64,000 bases of DNA from Humidesulfovibrio mexicanus (lineage in GTDB: Bacteria > Desulfobacterota > Desulfovibrionia > Desulfovibrionales > Desulfovibrionaceae): NCBI RefSeq assembly GCF_900188225.1, contig NZ_FZOC01000002.1, forward strand, positions 244,310-308,309, given 5' to 3'. The translations under genes were made by a program, and so were the position numbers. Shown piece after piece: positions 27,324 to 35,413 of the stretch (positions within the stretch are counted from its first letter, which is position 1; each line of letters opens with the position of its first letter). The notes beneath the pieces are model-generated. The model saw only the letters and a program-made list of their open reading frames with translations. It was not told the DNA's origin and did not search any database.

Positions 27324-28670
27324 ATGAAGACGTTTAAGACGAACTTGACAAATCTTAAAACGCAAATTCACAATTCTCTTCCAGAAGGGCCCGATATCTT
27401 TGGTTACCCTGGGGTCAGCCGTGAAGCCCTTTGCGCCGCCATTGACACAGCACGTTCGCTGTCAGAAGAAATTAAGGCGAGTGATGAGGCTTTGTTTCCG
27501 GTTATTAGCTTAAAGCGCGCAGGCAAGGCTAGTTACGATAAGCTGAAGAGCATTTTGGACACGGTAGACGAAGGGAAGAAAAGAAAGCAGTTTGATGAAT
27601 TCTTAGATAGCCTGGCATATTTGGTTGAGAAGACTAAAATTGTGTATTTTATTGTTGCAAAAGACGGTTTGCGTTCTGACGAGGAAATATCAAGAATCCG
27701 GTCACGTATTTTAGCTTTAGCGCCAATCGAGTCTGAATTATCTAAGCATGTTGAGACTCTTCAGGCAGACATCGAGTCGTTTAAAGGCCAGCTTCAAGAG
27801 TTAGCATCTGGGCATGAAGCCGCGATGAAGCAAATTTTCGCTTTGGATAATTGGCATAAGGATGCGGCGAATTTTTCTACAAGCATAGAGACTGAGCATG
27901 AAAACGTTGAAATGTGGGCCAAAGAGATTGGAGAGAGTAAAGAAAAATTTAAGGCGCTGCGAGATCGCGTTTCTGCACTTTCTGAAGAAGGTACTATAAT
28001 TAATTCAAAGCTAACTGACGCGTTAACAAAGTCAACATCAGATAGCGAGTATATTCGTATTGCAAAAGAGGAGCACATCAAGATATCTCAAGAGATTAAC
28101 AAACTTCTTGAGGATGCGAACCGTGCAGGAATGGCTTCATCTTTTTTGAAGCGGAAAAAGGAATTGCAATGGCAGTTGTATGGTTGGCAATTTGCTTTCT
28201 GTGCTGCCATTGGTGGGCTATTATATGTCGTTAAAGAATACCTGCTGGTGTCGCTTAAGTCCGGTGCGTCAGTTGAGTTAGTTGGAGAACTCGCTTTTGT
28301 TTCTCCGCTTGTTTGGCTGGGGTGGTTTGCTGCAAAACAACACGGGTATATAAGCAGGATCCAGGAAGATTACGCATTTAAATCGGCTGCGGCTATGGCA
28401 TATGAGGGGCATAAGAGTGCAGCAAGAGCGTCGGACCCAGCTCTTGAGGGGGTTCTGCTTGAGTTTTCTCTCTACAACCTAGCTCAAAATCCTCTTAGGA
28501 TATATCGTGGTTTGGAAGTCCATGCCTCACCTTGGAGTGAGTTTTTTGGTAAAGTTGTTAGCAAATTATGCCGGCTCGCGAAGATCAAGGCTGAGGTTCC
28601 CCAGGCAGGGAGTGTTGAAGTCGCCTTTGACAATGCGCCGGTGGGGGCTAAGCCCGACGATGGGAAGTGA
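27324..28670 (+). CDS. AT-rich orphan: coiled-coil protein with two membrane helices
   Basis: A 448-residue protein of unknown function. Residues 1-110 are soluble. About 120-265 are charged and heptad-like, predicting a coiled coil. A conserved-looking AGMASSFLKRKKEL segment (269-281) leads to two hydrophobic helices (about 287-311 and 321-337). The cytoplasmic tail begins KQHGYISRIQEDYAFKSAAAMAYEGH. I have an unverified impression that similar tails recur in bacterial coiled-coil membrane proteins. Base use differs sharply from its neighbours: 27601-27660 has 19 G/C in 60, and TTA, ATA and AGA codons are common. ATG 27324 has only a weak GCGGGG upstream. Horizontal acquisition is the best reading; a defence or effector role is speculation. 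Confidence 0.8.
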   Translation: MKTFKTNLTNLKTQIHNSLPEGPDIFGYPGVSREALCAAIDTARSLSEEIKASDEALFPVISLKRAGKASYDKLKSILDTVDEGKKRKQFDEFLDSLAYLVEKTKIVYFIVAKDGLRSDEEISRIRSRILALAPIESELSKHVETLQADIESFKGQLQELASGHEAAMKQIFALDNWHKDAANFSTSIETEHENVEMWAKEIGESKEKFKALRDRVSALSEEGTIINSKLTDALTKSTSDSEYIRIAKEEHIKISQEINKLLEDANRAGMASSFLKRKKELQWQLYGWQFAFCAAIGGLLYVVKEYLLVSLKSGASVELVGELAFVSPLVWLGWFAAKQHGYISRIQEDYAFKSAAAMAYEGHKSAARASDPALEGVLLEFSLYNLAQNPLRIYRGLEVHASPWSEFFGKVVSKLCRLAKIKAEVPQAGSVEVAFDNAPVGAKPDDGK

Positions 28671-28687
28671 TCTTAAGTCCTTTCCCC

Positions 28688-28933
28688 TTGACATCCCCCT
28701 CCATCCCCCTTATCTCCCAAGCGCCGGGCGCAAGTCCGGCACGGCTTTGAACGCGAGTGGCGAGGCACAGCTGCACAGCCCGCCAACCAAAGACTCCGCT
28801 CCCAGGGCCGCATCCGACTGATTTCCGCTGAGCCCATCCTGTCCCGGTTCGCAGCACCCGCTCAAGAGACGCTCTTCGCCGCCATCATCTGGCGCGCCGC
28901 GCTGTTGCGGTCTACTCAACCAAAGGACCTACT
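28688..28933 (+). promoter_or_regulatory. Promoter and long 5' leader of the DEAD-box helicase gene
   Basis: TTGACA (28688-28693), a 17-base spacer and TATCTC (28711-28716) form a promoter with a consensus -35. Transcription from about 28723 would give a 5' leader of about 210 bases. Long leaders are typical of cold-shock RNA helicase mRNAs. No open frame in the leader looks real. Confidence 0.6.
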
Positions 28934-30526
28934 TTGACTTTCGATTCTTTCGGCCTTCCGTCCATCGTGCTTTCCAACATCAAGAACCTCGGCTACACCG
29001 CCCCCACGCCCATTCAGACCATGGCCATTCCGGCCGTGTTGAACGGGCGCGACCTCATGGGCCTGGCCCAGACCGGCACCGGCAAGACCGCCGCGTTCCT
29101 GCTGCCCATCATCGCGCAACTGTTGAAGCGCCCCGAAGCCCAGCGCCGCACCGGCCGCAAGGCCCGTCTGCTGGTGCTCGCCCCCACGCGCGAGCTGGCC
29201 GAGCAGATCCACGAGGCCGCCCTGGACCTGGCCAAGAACACCGGCCTGCGCAGCACAACCGTGTACGGCGGCGTAAGCATGAACCGCCAAATCAACGCAC
29301 TGCGCAACGGGGCCGACATCATCGTGGCGTGCCCCGGCCGCCTGCTGGACCACATGGGCCAGCGCACCGTGGACCTTTCCGGCATCGAGCACCTGGTGCT
29401 CGACGAAGCGGACCAGATGTTCGACATGGGCTTCTTCCCGGACATCAAGAAGGTGCTGGCCGGGCTCCCGCGCGAGCGCCAGACCATGCTCTTTTCCGCC
29501 ACCATGCCGGAGGCCATTCGCTCCCTGGCGGCGGACATCCTGAAGGACCCGGAGACCCTGCGCGTGAACCACAACGCGCCCACCGAGACCGTCAGCCACG
29601 CCATCTACCCCGTGGCGCACCACTTGAAGACCAAGCTGCTGCTTGAGATTTTGCGCCGCAACCAGCAGGGCAGCGTGCTGGTGTTCACCCGCACCAAGCA
29701 CCGCGCCAAGCGCCTGGCCGAGAACCTGGACAAGGCGGGCCACAAGTCCACGGCGCTGCAAGGCAACCTGTCGCAGAACCGCCGCAAGGAGGCCATGGAC
29801 GGGTTCCGCTCCGGCCGTTACCGCGTGCTGGTGGCCACGGACATCGCCGCGCGCGGCATCGATGTGAACCTGGTGACGCACGTGGTGAACTTCGACGTGC
29901 CGAGCACGCCGGAGACCTACACCCACCGCATTGGCCGCACGGGCCGCGCGGAGCGCACGGGCGAGGCCCACACCTTTGTGACGGGCGAGGACGTGTCCAT
30001 GGTGCGCGCCATCGAGCGCCTCATGCGCGAGCCCCTCACCCGCAAGAAGATCGAGGGCTTCGACTACAACGAGTCTCCCAGCGCGGCTGACGGCGACTTC
30101 AACCGGCCCATCATGGACCGTCGGGGCGGCCGCAGGAGCGGCGGCTACGGCGGCGGGTACGGCGGAAGCCGCGAGGCCGGGGACCGCAACGGTCAGCGTC
30201 CGCAGTCGCGCGGCTCGCGTCCGGCATATGGCGCGGTTCGGTCCGAAAAAACGGACAAACGCGATGTGGACGGCAACCGCGTCCAGCCAGGCGACGACAT
30301 CTACGCTTCCGACGATCGCGGCAACCGCGCCCCGCGTGGTTATGGCGACCGTTCCGGCAGCGGCGGGTACAGGGGCGACCGCAGCGCCGCCGACGGCCGC
30401 CAGGGTCAGGGCCGCGAGGGCAACAGCCGCTACGGCCAGGATCGCTCTGGCCAGGCTCGTTCCGGCCAGGGCGGCAGGCCGCAGGGCCAGCCGTACCGCC
30501 CCTCCGCGCCGCGCGCTGCCGAATAG
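28934..30526 (+). CDS. DEAD-box ATP-dependent RNA helicase (RhlE/CsdA type)
   Basis: A 530-residue RNA helicase for ribosome assembly, RNA decay or cold adaptation. The Q motif region FDSFGL...GYTAPTPIQ is at the start. Motif I is AQTGTGKTA, Ia is PTRELAEQ, II is the DEAD box (VLDEADQMFD), III is SAT, V is ATDIAARGID and VI is HRIGRTGRAER. The last about 150 residues are Gly/Arg/Ser/Tyr-rich (RRGGRRSGGYGGGYGG), an RNA-binding tail. Translation starts at TTG 28934: AAAGGA lies 6 bases upstream and homology starts at once. A rare start codon plus long leader suggests tight control. Confidence 0.94.
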   Translation: MTFDSFGLPSIVLSNIKNLGYTAPTPIQTMAIPAVLNGRDLMGLAQTGTGKTAAFLLPIIAQLLKRPEAQRRTGRKARLLVLAPTRELAEQIHEAALDLAKNTGLRSTTVYGGVSMNRQINALRNGADIIVACPGRLLDHMGQRTVDLSGIEHLVLDEADQMFDMGFFPDIKKVLAGLPRERQTMLFSATMPEAIRSLAADILKDPETLRVNHNAPTETVSHAIYPVAHHLKTKLLLEILRRNQQGSVLVFTRTKHRAKRLAENLDKAGHKSTALQGNLSQNRRKEAMDGFRSGRYRVLVATDIAARGIDVNLVTHVVNFDVPSTPETYTHRIGRTGRAERTGEAHTFVTGEDVSMVRAIERLMREPLTRKKIEGFDYNESPSAADGDFNRPIMDRRGGRRSGGYGGGYGGSREAGDRNGQRPQSRGSRPAYGAVRSEKTDKRDVDGNRVQPGDDIYASDDRGNRAPRGYGDRSGSGGYRGDRSAADGRQGQGREGNSRYGQDRSGQARSGQGGRPQGQPYRPSAPRAAE

Positions 30527-30600
30527 CGCCCAACGGTCTGTCCCGCATTGACGGAACGGGCCAAGTAGCCTAGTCACCATACAGACCAGCGTACCCTTCG

Positions 30601-30623
30601 GGGGGGGGCGTTTCGCCCCCCCC
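30601..30623 (+). terminator. Stem-loop terminator after the helicase gene
   Basis: GGGGGGGGCG (30601-30610) pairs perfectly with CGCCCCCCCC (30614-30623) with a 3-base loop. Only two T follow, so it may be an imperfect intrinsic terminator. Confidence 0.6.
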
Positions 30624-30683
30624 TTGCGCGGTCTGGCCCGCAGTTTGCTACCGGTGCGCCAAAACCGCAAATCGGAGTGCAGC

Positions 30684-32189
30684 ATGGGCAACATCCTCAT
30701 CATCGACGACGACGCCGAAGTCCGCGACACCTTACTCTCCCTCACGCGGCGCATGCGCATGAGCGGCGAGGCCGTGGGCACCCTGCGCGAGGGCATTGTG
30801 CGCCTGCGCAGGGGCGGCGTGGACGTGGTGTTCCTGGATGTCACCCTGCCCGACGGCAACGGGCTGGACGCCCTCTCCGAGATCAAGGCCCTGCCGGATT
30901 CGCCCGAGGTCATCATCCTCACCGGCCGGGGCGACCCCGACGGCGCTGAACTGGCCATTCAGGGCGGCGTGTGGGATTATCTGCTCAAGCCTTCGCCCAT
31001 CAAGGACACCATGCTCACCCTGGAGCGCGCGCTGAAGTACCGCACGGGCAAGCGCGGCGCGTGCAATCCCGTGGCTCTGCGCCTGGAGGACGTGGTGGGC
31101 AAGAGCCTGCCCATGCGCACCTGCTTCGACGCCGTGGCTGGCGCGGCCGGCTCCGGCGCCAGCGTGCTCATCACAGGGGAGACCGGCACAGGCAAGGAAC
31201 TCATCGCCCGCACCATCCACGTGAACAGCGCCCGCGCCTCCAGGCCGTTTGTGGTGGTGGACTGCGCCGCCCTTACCGAAACACTGGTGGAAAGCACCCT
31301 CTTCGGCCACAGGAAAGGGGCTTTCACAGGGGCGGACAGCGACCGCGTGGGACTGGTGAAGCTGGCGGACGGCGGGACGCTGTTCCTCGACGAGGTGGGC
31401 GAGATGCCCCTCAATCTCCAGAAAGCCTTTTTGCGCGTGCTGCAGGAGCGCCGTTTCCGCCCCGTGGGCGCCACGAACGAGTTGGAGAGCGACTTCCGGC
31501 TCATGGCCGCCACAAACCGCGACCTGTCGCGCATGGTGGCGGAGGGAACCTTCCGCAGCGATCTGCTGTACCGCATCAAGACCATCTCCATCAGCCTGCC
31601 CTGCCTGCGCGACCGCGTGGAGGACGTGAAGCCCCTGTGCGTGTTCCGCGTGGGCCAATTGTGCGAGCAGTACGGCACGCCGTTGAAGGGCATCGATCCC
31701 GACCTCTTTCAGGTGCTGGAGGGCTACGACTGGCCCGGCAACGTGCGCGAGCTGTTCAACGTGCTGGAGCGCGCCTTTGTGGCCGCCGGGCCGGAGCGGA
31801 CCCTGTACGCCATGCATCTGCCCCAGGACGTGCGCATCAAGGTGGCCAAGGCCCATTTGGGCCGGGGCCGCGAGGCCGATCCGCACGGCGCGCCCAACCT
31901 CGCAGTCGCGCCAGGCGCGGAGGAGGCGGCGTCCCATGCCCCTTTCGAACTGTCCCTGTCGCCGGAATCGGCGGAGGGCGCGGCCTCTCCCTTGCCTCAG
32001 GGGGTATTCGACCAGTCCCTGAAGGACTGCAAGGAGGTGGTGGAGCGCGCCTACATGGAGGCGCTGGTGCGCCGCGCCCGCGGCGACGTGCAACGCGCGC
32101 TGGAGTGTTCCGGGCTGTCGCGTTCGCACCTGTACGCCCTGCTCAAAAAATGGGGTTTGTCCGTAGAGGGCCCGGGCGTGGGCTCCTAG
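30684..32189 (+). CDS. Sigma-54-dependent response regulator (NtrC family)
   Basis: A 501-residue activator with three parts. The receiver domain (1-120) has the DDD acidic triad at 8-10 and phospho-acceptor D52 in FLDVTLPD. The AAA+ domain (about 140-375) has Walker A GETGTGKE, the sigma-54 contact loop GAFTGA and Walker B GTLFLDEVGE. The C-terminal Fis-type helix-turn-helix is DVQRALECSGLSRSHLYALLKKWG. It lies directly upstream of the lactate operon, whose promoter is sigma-54 type, so it is the likely activator. The partner kinase is not in the window. Start at 30684 follows GGAG by 7 bases. Confidence 0.94.
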   Translation: MGNILIIDDDAEVRDTLLSLTRRMRMSGEAVGTLREGIVRLRRGGVDVVFLDVTLPDGNGLDALSEIKALPDSPEVIILTGRGDPDGAELAIQGGVWDYLLKPSPIKDTMLTLERALKYRTGKRGACNPVALRLEDVVGKSLPMRTCFDAVAGAAGSGASVLITGETGTGKELIARTIHVNSARASRPFVVVDCAALTETLVESTLFGHRKGAFTGADSDRVGLVKLADGGTLFLDEVGEMPLNLQKAFLRVLQERRFRPVGATNELESDFRLMAATNRDLSRMVAEGTFRSDLLYRIKTISISLPCLRDRVEDVKPLCVFRVGQLCEQYGTPLKGIDPDLFQVLEGYDWPGNVRELFNVLERAFVAAGPERTLYAMHLPQDVRIKVAKAHLGRGREADPHGAPNLAVAPGAEEAASHAPFELSLSPESAEGAASPLPQGVFDQSLKDCKEVVERAYMEALVRRARGDVQRALECSGLSRSHLYALLKKWGLSVEGPGVGS

Positions 32190-32210
32190 TTTTCCTGCGC
32201 ACACGGGTTC

Positions 32211-32226
32211 GTCCGATTCTTCGGAC
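32211..32226. promoter_or_regulatory. Upstream activator-site candidate 1 (GTCC-N8-GGAC)
   Basis: GTCCGATTCTTCGGAC is a 16-bp dyad centred about 228 bp before the predicted sigma-54 start site. It shares the GTCC-N8-GGAC frame with the second dyad 120 bp downstream. It could also serve as a hairpin after the regulator gene. Confidence 0.45.
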
Positions 32227-32283
32227 GGCTTTGCCGCATCTGTGTGTCCAGAAACGCGCCCCGGTTCCCCCCCCCACCCTGGT

Positions 32284-32301
32284 TTCCTGTGATTTCAGGA
32301 A
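32284..32301. promoter_or_regulatory. Inverted repeat TTCCTG-N6-CAGGAA
   Basis: A perfect 6-bp inverted repeat with a 6-base gap lies between the two GTCC-N8-GGAC dyads, upstream of the sigma-54 promoter. It may bind another regulator; no factor is identified. Confidence 0.35.
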
Positions 32302-32330
32302 GCACAGGGCACCCCAGCGCTTCAGGCCAT

Positions 32331-32346
32331 GTCCGGAAAAATGGAC
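32331..32346. promoter_or_regulatory. Upstream activator-site candidate 2 (GTCC-N8-GGAC)
   Basis: GTCCGGAAAAATGGAC is centred about 108 bp before the predicted start site, the usual distance for sigma-54 enhancer sites. The AT-rich centre fits DNA looping or binding by a Fis-type helix-turn-helix. Confidence 0.5.
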
Positions 32347-32420
32347 CAGCAAGGGCCTGCGATTCTCCAGAACTCGCGATTTTTATGGGATTATCAATGT
32401 AATCGGTTGGTTGATGATTT

Positions 32421-32436
32421 CGGCACGTAAGTTGCC
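32421..32436 (+). promoter_or_regulatory. Sigma-54 (-24/-12) promoter of the lactate operon
   Basis: CGGCACGTAAGTTGCC matches the consensus TGGCAC-N5-TTGC at all but the first base, with exact GG-N10-GC spacing (GG 32422-32423, GC 32434-32435). Transcription would begin near 32446, about 50 bases before the first start codon. The adjacent NtrC-type gene is the natural activator. Confidence 0.85.
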
Positions 32437-32496
32437 TATGGTGTAACAAGAGGCGGCCCCCGTATCCGCCGAAGCCACATCCGAGGAGTAGCAGCC

Positions 32497-33876
32497 ATGA
32501 ACGATGCGCTGAAGAAGGAATTCGAGGCCCTTGTCGGAAAGGACAACGTCATGGAGGGCGAGAGCGACCGCTTCTCCTACGCCTACGACGCCGCAGTGCT
32601 GGAGCCGGTGCTCCCGGGCGTGGTGATCCGGCCGGAGACCCGCGAGGCGTTGGGCCGCGTTGTCAAGCTCTGCAACGACAACGGACTGCCCATTACGGTT
32701 CGCGGCAGCGGCACCAATCTTTCCGGGGGCACCATCCCCAAGCAGGGCGGCGTGGTCATCCTCACCAACGCCTTGAACCGCATCCTTGAGATCAACGAGG
32801 CCGACCTGTACGCCGTGGTGGAGCCGGGCGTCATCACCGCCAAGTTCGCGGCCGAGGTGGCCGCGCGCGGCCTGTTCTACCCGCCGGATCCCGGCAGCCA
32901 GGCCGTCAGCACCCTTGGCGGCAACGTGGCCGAGAACGCCGGAGGCCTGCGCGGCCTCAAGTACGGCGTCACCAAGGACTACGTCATGGGTGTGGACTTT
33001 TTCGACGTGGACGGCGAATTGGTGAAAAGCGGCTCGCGCACGGTCAAGTGCGTCTCCGGCTTGAACCTTACCGGCCTCATGGTGGCCAGCGAGGGCACGC
33101 TCGGCGTGTTCGAGAAGATCACCCTGAAGTTGGTTCCGCCGCCGCTGGCCGCCAAGGCCATGATGGCCGTGTTCGACGACATGTCCAAGGCCTCGGAGAC
33201 CGTGGCCGCCATCATCGCCGCCAAGATCGTGCCCGCCACCCTTGAGCTTATGGACAACTTCACCATCCGCACGGTGGAGGACTTCGCCAAGGCCGGGTTG
33301 CCCGTGGACGCCAAAGCCTTGCTCCTCATCGAGGTGGACGGGCACCCCGGCCAAGTCGCGGACGAAGCCGAAAAGGTGGAAGCCATCTGTCGGCGGCAGG
33401 GCGCCGTGCGCATTCAGGTCGCCAAGGACGCCGAGGAGCGCAACAAGGTGTGGGAGGCCCGCCGTGCGGCGCTTTCCGCCCTGGCCCGCGTTTCTCCCAC
33501 CACCGTGCTGGAGGACGCCACCGTGCCCCGCAGCAAGATACCGGCCATGATGCACGCCCTGGACTCCGTCGCCGCGAAATACAAGCTCACCATCGGCACC
33601 TTCGGCCACGCGGGCGACGGGAACCTGCACCCGACCATCCTCACCGACCGCAGGAACGCCGAGGAATGGAAGCGCGTGGAGGAGGCCATCGACGAGATAT
33701 TCGACGTGGCGCTCTCCCTCGGCGGCACCCTTTCGGGCGAGCACGGCATCGGCCTGGCCAAGAGCAAGTACCTGGAGAAGGAGACCAGCCGCGCCACCAT
33801 CCTGTTCTCCCGCCACCTCAAGAAGGCCGTGGACCCCAAGGGCATTCTGAATCCCGGCAAGATCATCGGGGAGTAG
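32497..33876 (+). CDS. FAD-linked D-lactate dehydrogenase subunit (GlcD-like)
   Basis: A 459-residue FAD-binding oxidoreductase that oxidises D-lactate (or glycolate) to the keto acid. The PCMH FAD domain is residues about 40-220 (ITVRGSGTNLSGG, NVAENAGGLRGLKYG). The C-terminal cap domain has HAGDGNLHP (about 370) and GEHGIG (about 413). Length and order match GlcD and the DVU3027-type subunit of Desulfovibrio. It is the first gene after the sigma-54 promoter and is 10 bp before the iron-sulfur subunit gene, forming a two-protein enzyme. Confidence 0.93.
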   Translation: MNDALKKEFEALVGKDNVMEGESDRFSYAYDAAVLEPVLPGVVIRPETREALGRVVKLCNDNGLPITVRGSGTNLSGGTIPKQGGVVILTNALNRILEINEADLYAVVEPGVITAKFAAEVAARGLFYPPDPGSQAVSTLGGNVAENAGGLRGLKYGVTKDYVMGVDFFDVDGELVKSGSRTVKCVSGLNLTGLMVASEGTLGVFEKITLKLVPPPLAAKAMMAVFDDMSKASETVAAIIAAKIVPATLELMDNFTIRTVEDFAKAGLPVDAKALLLIEVDGHPGQVADEAEKVEAICRRQGAVRIQVAKDAEERNKVWEARRAALSALARVSPTTVLEDATVPRSKIPAMMHALDSVAAKYKLTIGTFGHAGDGNLHPTILTDRRNAEEWKRVEEAIDEIFDVALSLGGTLSGEHGIGLAKSKYLEKETSRATILFSRHLKKAVDPKGILNPGKIIGE

Positions 33877-33886
33877 GGGAGACGCC

Positions 33887-35182
33887 ATGAGCGACATGAA
33901 AGAACTGCTTCGGCTGCTGGGCGAGTTGGATGATCAGCTCGTCACCTGTATGCGCTGCGGCATGTGCCAGGCCGTGTGCCCCATTTATGGCCAGACCGGA
34001 CGCGAGGCCGATGTGGCGCGCGGCAAGATAGCCCTGCTGGAAGGCCTCGCCCATGAGATGGTCAAGAACCCGGAGGGCGTGCAGGAGAAGGTCAACCGCT
34101 GCCTGTTGTGCGGCTCGTGCCAGGCCAACTGTCCCAGCGGCGTGAAGGCCCTGGACATCTTCCTCAAGGCGCGCACCATCCTCACCGGCTACATGGGCCT
34201 GCCCCCGGTCAAGAAGCTCATCTTCCGGGGAATGCTCACCAAGCCCGGACTGTTCAACAACCTTTTGTCCTTCGCTTCCAAGTTTCAGGGCTTGTTCACC
34301 AGCCCGGTCAACGACATCGTGGGCTCTTCCTGCTCCAAGTTCCTGGAGCCCATGCTGGGCGAGCGGCACCTGATGCTGCTGGCCAAGACGCCCCTGCACA
34401 AGGAGGTGCCCAGCCTGGACACCAAGCCCGGCAAGAGCGGGCTCAAGGTGGCGTTTTTCCCCGGCTGCATGGCGGACAAGATCTTCCCGCGCATCGCGCA
34501 CGCCTCGCTCAAGGTGCTCAAGCATCACGGCGTGGGCGTGTACATGCCCGAAGGTCAGGCCTGCTGCGGCATTCCTGCGTTGTCCTCCGGCGACATGCAG
34601 AGCTACGAAAAATTGGTGCGCCTCAACCTTGCCGCCTTCGCCAAGGGCGAGTTCGATTATCTGGTGACCCCCTGCGCCACCTGCACATCCACCATGAAGA
34701 AGATTTGGCCGACCATGACCAAGGGCTTCAGCGAGGCCGAGAAAAAGGCTGTGGAGGCGCTTTCGGCCAAGGTGATGGACGTGAACGCCTTTGTTGTGGA
34801 CAAGCTGGGCCTTACCCCGCCAGCGCCCGCCGGGGACGCTGTGGAGGTCACCGTGCACGACCCCTGCCACCTCAAGAAGTCATTGGGGGTTTCGGCCCAG
34901 CCCCGCGCGGTGCTGTCCATGAACGCGCACTACAAGCTCAAGGAAATGGCCGGAGCCGACACCTGCTGCGGCTGCGGCGGCAGCTTCACCCTGACCCACG
35001 CCGACATGTCGGCGAAGATCGGCCAGCAGAAGCGCGACAACATCAAGAACAGCGGCGCGCAGGTTGTGGCCACTGGCTGCCCCGCCTGCATGATGCAGAT
35101 ATCGGACATGCTTTCTCGGAACGGCGACCGCGTGAGCGTGAAGCACCCCATGGAGCTCTACGCCGAGTGCCTGCCGGACTAG
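33887..35182 (+). CDS. Iron-sulfur / CCG-domain subunit of the D-lactate dehydrogenase (GlcF-like)
   Basis: A 431-residue electron-transfer partner of the preceding flavoprotein. Two 4Fe-4S motifs are seen, CMRCGMCQAVCPIYG (about residue 22) and CLLCGSCQANCPSG (about 72). Two CCG domains follow: PGCMADK with ACCGIP (about 193-228), and PCHLKKS with TCCGCGG (about 327-362), as in GlcF and HdrB-type proteins. It probably delivers lactate electrons to the membrane quinone pool or a redox partner. A 230-bp structured gap separates it from pta. Confidence 0.92.
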   Translation: MSDMKELLRLLGELDDQLVTCMRCGMCQAVCPIYGQTGREADVARGKIALLEGLAHEMVKNPEGVQEKVNRCLLCGSCQANCPSGVKALDIFLKARTILTGYMGLPPVKKLIFRGMLTKPGLFNNLLSFASKFQGLFTSPVNDIVGSSCSKFLEPMLGERHLMLLAKTPLHKEVPSLDTKPGKSGLKVAFFPGCMADKIFPRIAHASLKVLKHHGVGVYMPEGQACCGIPALSSGDMQSYEKLVRLNLAAFAKGEFDYLVTPCATCTSTMKKIWPTMTKGFSEAEKKAVEALSAKVMDVNAFVVDKLGLTPPAPAGDAVEVTVHDPCHLKKSLGVSAQPRAVLSMNAHYKLKEMAGADTCCGCGGSFTLTHADMSAKIGQQKRDNIKNSGAQVVATGCPACMMQISDMLSRNGDRVSVKHPMELYAECLPD

Positions 35183-35201
35183 GACTGGGTCGCAGACGAT
35201 C

Positions 35202-35376
35202 CGCGTTCGCCAACGCGCGGCCCCGACAGGACTTTTCGTTCGGGGAAATCTCCTCTAAGAACGGTCGCGGAGCGATGCGGTTCTCGGGGGGAGAGGCACG
35301 ATACAGAGGTTCACTTCCGGCGCCGGGGAGGCCCCCATCCCCCTCTGAGCCCCCTCAAGAGCCCCGGCGCCGGAAG
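35202..35376 (+). other. Three hairpins in the spacer before pta
   Basis: CGCGTT/AACGCG (35202-35217), CCCCGA/TCGGGG (35221-35245) and a perfect 15-bp stem (35314-35328 with 35362-35376) lie in order. The third stem has a 33-base loop that contains a smaller bulged hairpin. No T-tract follows. They may stabilise or process the operon mRNA, or separate expression of pta-ackA from the upstream subunits. No promoter was recognised here. Confidence 0.6.
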
Positions 35377-35413
35377 ACCTTATAGGCGAGCGACACAATC
35401 AAGGAGCAGTACC

